Origin: Pempheris klunzingeri
Lineage: Eukaryota; Chordata; Actinopteri; Acropomatiformes; Pempheridae
Length of the DNA: 64,000 bases
Direction: 5' to 3'
Assembly (NCBI RefSeq): GCF_042242105.1
Contig: NC_092027.1
Location: 14,361,721 to 14,425,720 of the forward strand
Shown: piece after piece, positions 11,191-23,566 of the stretch
How the letters are laid out: each line of letters opens with the position of its first letter
Position numbering within the stretch: position 1 is the stretch's first letter
The notes under the pieces: generated by a model
Databases searched by the model: none
Told to the model about the DNA's origin: nothing
What the model saw: only the letters and a program-made list of their open reading frames with translations
Program-made: the position numbers and the translations under genes

Positions 11191-14100
11191 GCAAGTTTTC
11201 TTGCTGAGAGTTTGATAAGAGGGTCGACGTGACTTTCATATCTGTCCATTTAAAATGAAACCAGGAGCCAGGAGACGGGGGCATAGCAACGGTTCAACAA
11301 CTATGCTTTCCTGCCTTACGCATTCACTCGTTATACGTCTCTAAACATAGTCCCCAGAGCATTTTTGTGGGCCATTAGGTCCACTGTCATATGAACGGTA
11401 GCTCATCAAATAGAAAAGACCTGTTAAAGAAAGACAAGGGAAAGCACTCAAATAGGGCGAGTGAGTGCATAGTACATAGCATGCACATACAGCCCTGTCC
11501 AGGAATGCTGTTTACTACTGAATCTACAGTAGATCAAGTGCAAGGTCAGTCTGTTGAAAAATCTGCTTTTGCAACATTAATTACTACTTAGATGGTGAAC
11601 AGACATTTGTTTAGATTGAAGAGCGTCTGTTTTCCTGGAGTTCTGCACTTTACAAAGAATGTGTGCCTGACATTCAAACTTATAATATCTTATCCCATAT
11701 TCAGCCCATCATCTGCCTTCATTATTTCTATTCTCTTTGATTGACGAGCACTAGAACAAATCCTTTTAAAACTCAAGTCTGACACAAAATGCAATTTGTT
11801 CTGTTGTTCATGCAAAAGAAGAATACTTGTGTTGTACTTTTGGTGGTGGTAGTCACACTGCCTTGGGCTATCTTCTGTTATTCCCCAAATATATAAAAAT
11901 TGAATAAAAGTGTCCTGATTTTATTAGTATTATTATTCATATGTCTCTTCTCTCCTCCTCTTCCTCTGCCCTCTTTTCCTTCCTCTCCTTCTCAGTTTAC
12001 CCTTTCCTCCCCCTCTCTTCTTGTCATCGTTTCATCCCTCTGACAGCAGCAGACGAAGCCACACGTTTTTTTCTCTTTCCTTGCAGTGAGCGGTCACGGG
12101 CATGGTGACAACGCCGATCTGTGCTGACATCACATCAGTGATGGAGGATGCAGCAGCTCGATCTGCTTTCTCCTGACCCATCACTCAGTCTGAAGGGAGC
12201 AGCCACATGGACGTGGTTTGGCGTCCCATTTGCTGGCCCGGGACAAATGAGCGGGATTACAATGCAAGCTCAGGTGGATTAGTTTGACGAATGGACAGAT
12301 CGTGGACATTACCCACAAGGCTGTCATATAAGTCTTCTCTAAAGAGCAAAATATTGCAGTGATCCTTGAGCTACATGATCTACAAGCTACATTAAAGGAC
12401 TCTCCTCACTGCTTACTGTTAACAGCACTACATCAGCATATCCATAATCACACTTCCCATTAAGTAATATTTAATGTACAACATGCCATAGCCTCCTGTC
12501 TGTTCTGTCACAGAGAATTATGGACGTCAGTGAGGTGCTCTGGATATCTGTGTGGCCTTCTGTGAATCCACACAGTGATGGAATATCTCTACAGAGGCAT
12601 AACAATGCTTAGTGCACATGAATTAAAAAAAATTTTCTGCATTGAATCCATTTTTGAAAGATTGCTCAGAAAAAAGATCTCATCGGGTCAAACAAACTTA
12701 TTTTAGTATATTATATTCTAGCATATATTCTTTAAAGAACTGTGTTCTTTGCACATTTGTACAAGTTTTAGACAAAAAACTTTTCTTTAGAAATGTTATG
12801 TCACTATACTGATACCATGACGTAAGACACATTTTTACACTGTTTTTACTTTATTCATTGCAGGTGAAAAAGGGAAAAAAATGTAACTAATAGATACGAC
12901 CATGAAACTTCTCCACTTGATTATATACATGAAGACAAATATTTTTTGTAATAAAATGTCTCTAAATTTGTATGGGGAAATATGGAAACGAAGCAATATC
13001 TAATTAAATATGCACTAATTTGCAGACATTTCCAGAAGAGAAATGTGACCATTAGATAAAGCCAGGTTTAAAATTGTTACATTTTGCTGACATATTAGAG
13101 CCAAAAGTTTTTACTGAGGAAATTTTACATATATTTTTTTATCACTCCATAAATCAGAATATACTCTCAACTCAGCCTTTAAAATAACTAATTTTGCCAT
13201 GTTTTTAGGAATAAAATCTTATATAGATCAGAAACAAGAAACATTACTGTGTGAAGATAACATGACAATGGATAATTTATATTACAAAAGTGATCATAGC
13301 CTCTGTGAGCATGTACAATGTATGGTAAGCTTTGTAGGCAGCTATATGCAGTTTGGAAGTAATGTGCTAAAACATCAAATGTTTTTGTTTTTTTTTTAAA
13401 AAGGACTCATTGTGATTCAAAAAGACTTGTGTGGATTGATCGGTTTTAACACCCTGCTCTGAGTCTCTTTTCAGCACATCTCAAAGCATATTTCAGTGTG
13501 TGAGTTGAGCGTGTGTTGAGGTGAAACAGGTAAGCAGTGAAAGCTCTGCTGCTTGACTTTTTTAACATTTTTTTGGCTTTATCATCGATCTAAAAATACT
13601 GTATACCAAATGCCAGTCTCTCCAATTAAGGTAAAAAGAACAGACTTGCACGTTCCCTCACATGCATTTACTTCCCCCTCCTCACTCAAATCCTACTTTT
13701 CTCTGCATTCTCATACCCTCTCTGGCCTCTTTTCTCTTTTCACTTCCATATATCTTCTGCTCCTTTAATCTGTTTCCCTTCTCACCTCGTTTCTCTGTCT
13801 CTTTCTCTTATCCAGACCCCCCACCACCACCACCCCTACTGTCTCCTCTCCGCCTTCTCCTCTCTTCGCTCTCCCTCCCTTCTTATACAATTTCCCCCTT
13901 TAAAAGCTCTGTCCTCTTCAGTTGCCTCTCTCTCCCCCTTTCCGGCTCCATTTTCAAGGTTTTCTCTTTGACTCTTTGGGCAGATCCAACAGATTTATCA
14001 GCTAGCACATCCTTGAATCATTATACAGGTTCCCGTTATGGTGACAAGTCATATTTTCAACTAATCTGTCTGTGTTCCACTATATACACACACATAGCAC

Positions 14101-16641
14101 AGTCCCAGACTTATCTAGACTCTATCTCTACTGAACTGATCTATCTTTATATAACTAGTAGTGTTAAATAACGTCTCGTAAAACAACATATCAGACTGAT
14201 TCAATACAGCGAGCATGGACATGCTGTAAATTTCAGAAATTCTGAAAGTAATACATTTGTTTTGCTGTGTCAAGTTCTGCAAATCTAAACACATTTTCCA
14301 CATTGCCAATTTACTTATTTCTTGATTTATTTTTTAACGTGACTATAAGTCGAATTGCTACAGTGTTTCAGCCTGCACTCTGACAGTCCTCGATATCAAG
14401 TGCTCATCAAAGAGCCACTCAGTCAATTAGTCAGCAATGCCTCAGCTCTGGAACAAAACGACGGCCATTAGTAAATCAGTCCGTATTGTTGTTTAGCTAA
14501 TGCCTATGATAAGATGAAAATAATTGGAAATTTATGGAATCTATGTTGATTTTCTCAGTAAAAAGCCAGCGGATTGATCACTTTTGAGTGCAGCCTTAGT
14601 GCCTCTTTGGTCTAAATTCCTCTGGCTGATTGTTTTCTGTGAAAATTGGTTTTAAGCAAACCAATGTAAGCAGTGAAGGATTGTTCAGGCTCAATTTACT
14701 GCCTAGCATCCCAAACAGCCCAAGAATGCGTGGATGATTGAGCATTGAAAGAACAAACAGATTATGACAGGGAGACTCATCACCTTGATGAGTAAACAAA
14801 TGAAGAAGCGTCTGAATGAGCCTTCATGGTCTGGACTGATTGGACAGTTATCTCCTCCAGCGTTCTGTGATTCATCTTCAGCAGTTAAGCATATTTAATT
14901 GCTGAGAGAGTCCTCCTACTTACATGTTATGCATTTCTAAGTCATTTCATTTAAAAAAAATTTAAGTCATGATTACCCTGCAGTTCAGTGCATAAAATGT
15001 ATTCTTATTTGTAGTTGTGGTGGAGGTCACCAGCTCCCACAGGCTTTTTTAAAAGCCCTATTGTCTGCTCTTGAGGACACATTTAGTGCTGTAACTCACA
15101 ATAAAGAAGCTATATTGCCTTCCAGCATTTAAGCTCAAACACCTTTCTTAAATCCTGCCTGTTATTCACCGGTGAAGTGGCAGGAATATGGCTTGGGGCA
15201 CTGAAGCAAAGGAGCATTGTGTGCTGTAGTGCTCCAGCTGTTCAAAACAAGCCTCCTGTTATAAGAGGACTCTCTTTGGCTCGGTGTAAACAGCTGATTT
15301 ATACCTGATCTCTAACGCCATGACTTCCCACACACTTCCTCCTCTGAAACTGAAGGGGCAGACAGGGGCTAAGACTGGGGATTGTAAAGGAAGATTAAGA
15401 AGGGAAGCATGGATAGCAGTGCAAGAGGACTCATCATAGTTTAGACTTCATCCTGATACATTAGCTTCATCCAGTGCCCAAGTTGCTGCTCTGAAGCACA
15501 CCGCCTCCCTTTCATACTTCTTCAAAACTGACATGGACTTCTTTCGAGTGTTAGAAACATGCATCATTTGTAAATTGGTGTTATTCAGTGTTTGCCAGGC
15601 AGACTGATGGGAGCCATCTTACCGTTTCCTTCGCTCCACCTATGACTACATGGAACAGGTTGGAGCCCTCTGAACCACTCTTCGACTCCAACAGCTAATA
15701 ACTCAACTGTGGTTAACAGCCTTAGGTGTGCCCATTTTTTTCTGACTGAACATGTTTTTTCCATTTCTGCGACATCCCTAAATGAGCTTAAATTGGGCAT
15801 TATAGTAGTCTTAGCAATCTGTCTGGAAAAGTTGGTTGTGTACTGTATTTTGTGGGCCATAAATAAAATATGATGTGCATCTCTGGCACTGGAGTGAATG
15901 CCATCTGTCTGAATGTTATTTATGAGCCATTCAAACAAAAAAACTAATGCTTACACCTGCAAAACCTCAGGGACATCATAAACATGGTGTGAACACAACA
16001 TTGTCATATCATAACCTTTTAAGGAGATAGAATTATTAGCAAACAGTTGCCTATTTACACATCCAGCAGATGCGGAGCAACATTAGCATTTAGATTTCTC
16101 TGAGGGAAATATCTATCTCTTTAGCTGCTGAATTCTCTACTATGTTCAGCAAGTAGTCATTAACTTTGGCTGTCTGCTGGTTGTTGCTGAGCAGGTAGTG
16201 TACAACATGTTTTCAGAGTTTTTTCGCTAAAAACGTCCTCCTGCTTTGGCCGACAATAACGCTATGAGAACGGTGAGACTGAACCAAAACAATAGAATAA
16301 TGGGCTGTAAAACCAAAACAGTAAGCTGAAAGACATAAAAACCCTCTGTAGAGCTAAAGGAAGTCATTATTCTCTGTGGATAGGTGCTGATGAAAAATAT
16401 TGATTGCAGCAACTTTAAATTGAGTTATAAAAATAACTGTAGTCAGGATAGAAAGATACTTCATCGGCAAAAGCAACCTCCTCCGTGCATTCAATTACAT
16501 GGTCCATATGCGTCCTGGCAGGACCTTTACCCATTATACTCTGCTTTTTACAAATGCCTTCCACTGTACTCCACTCCACACTACATTTCCACTATTCAAC
16601 CATTTCCCCCTTTTCCCTCTCGGTCCGTCTCTCAAGGTTAC

Positions 16642-16687
16642 AGTCATGGTGGTCTTTGCATTAATGTGCAGAGGGACCACCATGACT
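16642..16687. other. Perfect 13-bp inverted repeat with short loop
   Basis: AGTCATGGTGGTC at 16,642-16,654 is followed by its exact reverse complement at 16,675-16,687. Inside, TGCA/TGCA can add four more pairs, leaving a six-base loop. It could fold as a hairpin RNA or be a remnant of a small inverted-repeat element. Confidence 0.6.
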
Positions 16688-18634
16688 CTAAAGCCAAAAG
16701 ATCCACAATATTCCCCATCGGTCTCAGGCCAATTTACAGCTGAAACACCCGACTGCCCAATCCAACCCACTGTCTGACTGGCTTTAACTCATTCAGACAG
16801 CCTTTTTCTGTTCTCTGTAACCTAGCTATAAACTAGGCCATAAAGCAATAGTGTATGCTTCATGAAAACACAAGATTATGCATGCATATAACAGGAAGAC
16901 TTATTACTGTATGAGACCCTGCCTTCACACATATAATAATGGGAGTATCATATAGCACAAACGGGCATGAAGGGTATATTTTCCACTTTTGGAGAATGAA
17001 ACTTAAAAGAGCACTTGTACATCTCGTCTAGAGGAACGTTTGAAAACACTTGTATGAAGTTTGCCGTGGCTGTTGAGGGAGCTGTCTAACATTTGAAAAA
17101 ATTATGTTATCAGAGTTATGTCAGCTTGAGCTGGGGTTGAAAAGAGTTGGCATGTAGCAGACATTGAGGGTCTAATGAATGGGAAGTGTGCAACACCTAA
17201 ATCTAAAGTTCTAGATACATCTGACATAGTTATTGCAGGTATATTATACTGCGCAGAAAATTGTGGTTATTTCCTCCACCATTTGGAGATTTCTCATTAT
17301 TTCAGAGATGTAAATACTTTCTACACTTTCCCAATTAGCTTTGGAAAAGCTTGGTTCTACTCAGCTTAGATACCACTCAGCTACAGCAAGACTGTAACAC
17401 AATCCCCTACAACTACACTAATCACCTGCTTTTTTTGTGCCAATCAACAGAACTGCATCATTAGAGAATATTATGATCAGATGTTAAACAGTGTCAGTCA
17501 TGCAACCAGCCTGGCTAACAAAAGACAAACACTGGTGAGATTGCTGCTTTGAAAGCTTCATCAGATTTGCATATCTGTGATTAATTCACGCTAATGTCAT
17601 TACATCCTGAGGGTCGCTGCTGAGAAGCTGTGTGGTTTAAGACCTGCTTTCATTATTACTCTTTATTTAGAGCAGAACGGTGTTATGCTGACATGCCTGG
17701 GAAAACTCTGCGCAGGTTAAGAAAAGCTATAATCATTGAAATCAATCTTAGACAATAAGCAACCTTGAGGACAGCTGTTCCTTTCATTACAAATCATGTC
17801 TGTATTTACAACGTTTAATTTCTTTTATTCCTCTAAGGCGGTCAGAGCGCACATCCAATACTAACCAGGGCTCTACTATATAACTGCATACTTAACATGC
17901 AATAATATACATTTCACTCTACATAGTTTATGACTCTCAGTTACAAAAGAATGCACTTGCAGCTCAGATTGTCACTAAACACGACTGATTTCCAATAAGT
18001 ACGGGGACCACTCAACTGTGTTGTCAGGTTTATTGAATATATCCACCCTGTTATATAATCCCCTGAAAAACATTTTCTCCTCCTGATACCAGTAAACAAA
18101 GGAGTCTGTTTATGAGCGCAGGCTTTGTTCTGTCAAACGAGCTACTCCCTCCTTGACACTGACATCCTAAGTTTTTGTTTATTTCCTGAACCGATTAAGT
18201 GTCACTTTACACTTTCAGCCTTTCAGAGGCAGTGTGGAGACCTTCAGGTGCTTCCAGACATCTGCCACCGAATGGAGGGTATTTTCAGGGGATCAAAGTC
18301 CTTTCATCTGGCAACCTTTCCTTTCCCTAGCCTCTTCATTTCCTCTTGACTCTCCACTCAGTGTACATCTCAGCTGTCAACCAACCAATGACGTTTGTCT
18401 CAGTTCCCGAAAGAAGAGTAGAGGACAGATGGTGAATAGCGTATGACCTCAGGTTTGGGTGCAAAGTTACAGTGTGGACAAAACTATTTCCAACTTATTC
18501 ATTAAATTCTCTAAAACATTGAAGCAATATTTCGAAAATGAAAAGGCCGACATCACTCCCACATCTGTCATGAAACAAATTAAATGTAACATGTTAATTA
18601 TTAAGCTTTAAGTGCTATTCGGTAGATTTTGTTT

Positions 18635-18782
18635 CTTTTGAAAAGAGCCAGGCTAGCTGTTTCCCCCTATTTCCAGTCTTTTTGCTAAGCTATGCTAAAT
18701 GGCTTCCGGCTGTAGCTTTGCATTTATTGTACACATATGTAAGCGGTATCAATCTTCTCTAAATCTAAATTTTGGCAAATCT
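18635..18782 (+). repeat. Fish dispersed repeat, copy 2 of 3
   Basis: Contains AGCCAGGCTAGCTGTTTCCC, then a GCTAAGCTATGCTAA block, a TTTATTGTACACATATG block and GCGGTATCAATCTTCTC. The block order is the same as in the copy at 11,058. Confidence 0.7.
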
Positions 18783-20050
18783 GTAATGTCACTGAAGTCC
18801 TCTTGATCATCTGGAGATTCTTGTGAATTTCATTTTTTCCCCAGTTTTCCTTTCATGTTGCAGGCATTATGAGGTCATCCTTGGCTTTGCAAGTTGAGCC
18901 CTTTAGACGTCCTTCACTTGATCAAGATAAGAGGTTATCTCTTTACTCTAAAGCACCACACTGAAGGCATTACTAAAAGATAAAAGGGAACAAAATACAA
19001 CTATAAGTGTAAAGAGCTGTATCGGAGCAGAGTGGACAACTGGTACAATATGGCTGCAAAGAGCAGCTTGTAGAAGCATTAGCAGAGAAGAGGTACAAAT
19101 CAAAAATAAAAGATAAGCCCGTCTGGGCCTATGGGTCGCCAACAGACAGAAAATGGATCCCACAGGGCAGGATCAGCGGCCACATGGGCAGAGATCCAAC
19201 CTGATCCCCCTACTCAATCTTAAACTCAAACAAAAAGCATCAGAGAGCTAGGGCTTATTTGAGAGGAAAATGAGCGGTACCTATTGGACTGAGTAATAGC
19301 TCTGGGATGTAAATGGGTGAATGGAACAAACATTCTTGACGATAAATCAGGCTAGGTGGGAGGAAATAAAAAAAGAGGTTGACAGAAATAGCTCTGTTAC
19401 AGCAGGCACATCAGACACACACAGCATAGTCATTTCAGTCAAGGCTCAGCGGGCATATCAATCCTGCATGATCCAATAAGACTGCAAAATAAAGACAGCA
19501 AAACGTATACCCAGATACACACAGACACACTGTAAATATCACATTTGATGGATATAAAATACCATGCTTCCACCATATGAAAATCTTAAACAGCTATGGA
19601 AACTAATTTCCCTGAAGCCCAGCAAGCATTTCCCTAAACCAATACACAATTCACCTCCACACATTACATGTCTCGTACTGTAGATATCACCATTATTGAC
19701 ATTCTGTGCCTGCAGGAAAATAATCCACAATGCCAAGGGCATACATCGAAAACAGAAGAAAAAGAAAAGCGGCACAAAAGTGTTCTTACAATAAAAGTCA
19801 ATTAAACTACAATGCTAAGAAATGCCAATTGTAATCCTCATGTCTGCAGGTGACTAATGTACAGTAGCATATTTTCTATTTTCTGAGCCCTCAGGAAAAT
19901 TGCAAACTGTGCGCAAAAGACTTCAGATGACAGAGAAGAATCATAAAAAGAGGAGAGGATGATGATGGAGCGTTGTCGAGCATTTCTCCTACTTGAGGCT
20001 GTGTGTGAGTGAGGGTGAATGAGAGGGATTACAGTCTTTCTCTGATTCTC

Positions 20051-20070
20051 TGTGTGTGTGTGTGTGTGTG
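20051..20070. repeat. (TG)n microsatellite
   Basis: Ten TG dinucleotides. Confidence 0.95.
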
Positions 20071-20189
20071 GCACAACAGTGTATCTATAATTATGCCCTG
20101 CTAAATTTATTACAGGCTGTGTTTGTGTGTGATTACATGCCTAAAGTGTTACAACCTACTTGACACTCATATAAACACATTGGAGGTGC

Positions 20190-20191
<2 letters not shown>

Positions 20192-20223
<32 letters not shown>

Positions 20224-20310
20224 CTGTGTGTGTGTGTGTGTGTGCCTGTGTGTGTGTGAGAGGGAGTGAGGGAGAGAGACAGAAAGAGAAAGAAAAGTAA
20301 AAGAGCTATT
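20192..20310. repeat. Interrupted (GT)n microsatellite with purine-rich tail
   Basis: A GT run broken twice by TGCC, then a GAGAGGGAG/GAAAGAGAAAG purine tract. Confidence 0.95.
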
Positions 20311-22514
20311 TTCTCCTAGGACAAATATACTTTAACTGTACTTTTACTGTAAATAATTCATATGGAGAACATTGTATACGCAGACAACATAATTTAAAGT
20401 ACATAATTAACAAATGCAAAAATATAAAGTGTATTTAAAAAGTATGTGCATATACAAATACTAAATTATATATTTTTCCTGTTGCCAGTGACCAGCTCAA
20501 TGTTGACTGTACATGAATGAATAAATTGATAAATGCATTAATAGCAGCAAAAACAGTACCTGAAAGACTTCATCCTGTTTAAGTTCTGATGATGATCTGA
20601 TTTAAAAAAGAAGTGTGATTCATGCGATTCCAAACCCTTTCTTCTTTCTTCTAAGAGTTCAAAAGTTGCAGTATTTAATGAAGTATCAATTTGAGAAAAT
20701 GATCGGTGTCTTTAAAGATTTTCAGGAAATACAACATACTTCATAGTTTCCATGCCGATGACACTCTCCCTAAAACCAGATGATGCACATGATCTTTAGT
20801 CTCTTTCAAACTATCTTGAGTGTGTCAAATGCTCAATGAGTCAACACAATATTAATACATTTCTACATTTGTTTTAAATTTGCTCTATAGTGACTTGACT
20901 TCACTTATTGTGCAGATTGCCTGTAAATCAAAGACTCAAAGATTTTCCAGTACTGAACACAGTTTCAGCAGTGGAACCACTTTATGCTGCTGCACGGCAA
21001 ATTAACACCTAAAAAAAACAACAAATATTTTTGTGTCATGGTCATGATGACATCCCTGCAGGCCAACAGGTGAAGCACTGCTTTCAGTTCAGCTTGGATT
21101 GTTGATTTATCTTATGCTGAATAACTGAATAACCAACACCCGTGACCAATTCCACCCTGTGTCATTATAAAATGTCAAGTCTTATTATTGAACACAAAGG
21201 GAGAAGAGAAAAACCACTAGGATACATATCAATTAGAAGAGTGTCATGGCAGCAGAAAAATATTTTTCACTCATATCTTACAATAGCAAGCAGAGAACAA
21301 TTTAATTATTTAGCATCATATTCTGGCATATATATTGCTATAACAACACACTGTGTCCTGTTTAAAGCACAGGACCTTTACAGATGCAAATTGTTCATAG
21401 CAGAATAATGCCAGGATGATGCGTTTGTGTCCTGTTTGGGAACATTTGGAAATACGGAGGTGAAGAGGGCAATCAGTCACTCATCCCTATCGCCTTCACA
21501 CACACTCAAAGAAACACACTATCTTCCTCTCACAGTAGACGAGGTATTTTTAGCCGAAAGAATAATAATCTGTTGAAGACACACATTTTTACTATTTTCC
21601 TTCTGCACATTGCTCAGAAGACCACACACACCACCTCCAGTGACTTCACTGCTTTTAGCCAACTGTTCAACCATTTAACTGACATATTTCTAACTTTGCG
21701 TGTTTGTTGTAGCGTCATTGTTTGGCTCGTGAGCGGGAAAAAATACTTTAAAAGTCCAAAAAAACAATGCTGTAAGTTTTCAGAAAATGTAGAAAGAAAA
21801 ACCCTTGATTGGAAGCAGCAGATAACGACAAGCTTGAGTGTCACACTGAACAGAATTGCTTGGAATAAAACCAAGCCCACGTTGATAAGGTTCCCAAATC
21901 ATTAACAGACATGTGTGAGCCGATTTCTATTGTCTCTGAATGATGGATCTCATTACATCATTGAGGATGGATAGGATGCAGCTCTCCTACACATGGACAC
22001 ACATTTCCTTGCTGAAGAAATGATCTATTCCAGTAGCTGTAGCCTTGCACAAGCTTTCCTTCATACTTCCACCTACATGTTGAGAGGCTTAATGTATTAA
22101 AATGTCCATGTAGTATACTTGCAAAGTTTATTGGCTCCATGACATTGATTAAAAGTTCATTATTTTTTACCCTTTTCTGAGTTATGCCTTACAGTGTATC
22201 TTGTGCTATATTTTCCACTGCATTTGCAAATGTAATTCACAAGTGGCTGCTGCTAAATGTAATGTAACATCGGGGAGTAATTCATTCACACCCTATGATT
22301 GGTCATGCCCTGGCACCTACAGTAAAACCGCATTAAGCTGACTTTAGTAGAGCATGGATTATTGACTGCAGTTCAGAGCAGTGATGATAACAAAACTCCT
22401 CTATTTTATGTGCAAGCAGTCATCTCTTTAACTTCCTCACAGCCATCTCTCCCAACTCTTAAGGATTATTTTCAGTAGCAGAAAAGATATTTAGCCTAAA
22501 CCCCCAAATGTTTT

Positions 22515-22699
22515 GGAAATGTGATTACGTTGTTGTTGTCCCTTTTCTGGCTGTAGATTTTGGCGCTAGTTTTTTACACCGGATGCCCTTCCTGACGCAA
22601 CCCTCGGCCATTTTTGGTAGCTGGGACTGGGAGGGAGTCGAACCCAGGTTCCCCAGGCCGATGGCATGCGCTACCGGCCGGGTGGAAATGTGATTACGT
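22515..22699 (-). mobile_element. tRNA-derived SINE with 16-bp target-site duplication
   Basis: GGAAATGTGATTACGT occurs exactly at both 22,515-22,530 and 22,684-22,699, bracketing a 153-base insert. On the minus strand the insert starts with a Pol III A-box-like GGTAGCGCATGCC, then a B box (GGTTCGACTCC). It continues into a GGGTTGCGTCAGGAAGGGC block common in fish SINE/LINE tails and ends in (ACA)n. The perfect duplication suggests a fairly young insertion. Confidence 0.88.
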
Positions 22700-22719
22700 A
22701 TTTAAGTAAAAAAAAAAAA

Positions 22720-22895
22720 GACATCTTGTGAAACTTGCTCATTCACATTCTTAGCAAAAGTTAGACAAGAAGATCGATAATGCTCTCATGTCTGTATGTT
22801 TAACTAAGAGGTAGCTTAGCTTCGCTTAGCTTAGCATAAAGACTGAAAATAGGGGGGGGGCAGCTAGCCTGACTCTGCCTGAAGCTAACACATGC
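22720..22895 (-). repeat. Fish dispersed repeat, copy 3 of 3 (reverse orientation)
   Basis: Read on the minus strand it shows GGCTAGCTG, a G/C run (22,852-22,860), CAGTCTTTATGCTAAGC, and a GATCTTCTTGTCTAAC block. These are the blocks of copies 1 and 2 in the same order. It lies immediately next to the SINE insertion at 22,531. Confidence 0.7.
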
Positions 22896-23524
22896 AAAAC
22901 TCTGTCTTCTGTAGGGGTGAAAGACAGAAGACAGAGGGTGCGTGCAGGCATGTCCTCTACAATCCAAATATATAAATCATATTGCTTTGAGGACACACTG
23001 TCAGGTACACACTGTATCAGCCAAAGACTTAAAGATGCCTTGAGAACAGAGTACAAAAGTGACAACAGCAGCATGAATACTTCATCAGAAGTCATTGTAA
23101 TGCACTAGAGGTTGGCATGTGAACAGCGTAAAGCAAAGATAATTAACTAAAACGTCTTCTCACGCTAACTTGACATCACTGCTCTAAAAATAACTCCAAA
23201 TGAGATAATCACTTTTCATTGAAGGCTCAGTTTCAATATTCTGCCTTTGAATTTTTTTTTTTTAAGACTATCAAAAAAAAAAGAAAGTAGGGGATCTGTT
23301 TAATAGCTTTCCCTATTTCAGTGGTTGCTTGATCTGTCTGCGTATTCATTTGGTCATTTGAGTTCAAAGTGTTTCATCACACCAGAGTCCTTATCAGCAG
23401 CTGGAGGTATTCTTTCACACATGTGGGCTGGCAGGGGAGGAACTGTGTGTTGCTGGCTTCACGCCAGTCTGCATGCTGCTGTGTTAACACACACTACGGT
23501 GGAAAGACTGTGTATCCTCCAGTG

Positions 23525-23526
<2 letters not shown>

Positions 23527-23564
<38 letters not shown>
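23527..23564. repeat. (CA)n microsatellite
   Basis: About 19 uninterrupted CA dinucleotides. Confidence 0.97.

Positions 23565-23566
<2 letters not shown>

Noticed and set aside
13662..14171. 169-codon plus-strand open frame
   Set aside because: It lies in a CT-rich tract and encodes Ser/Leu/Pro-rich low-complexity sequence with no domain.
22640..22660. tRNA gene suggested by GGTTCGACTCC on the minus strand
   Set aside because: No cloverleaf can be formed; it is the B box of the SINE.
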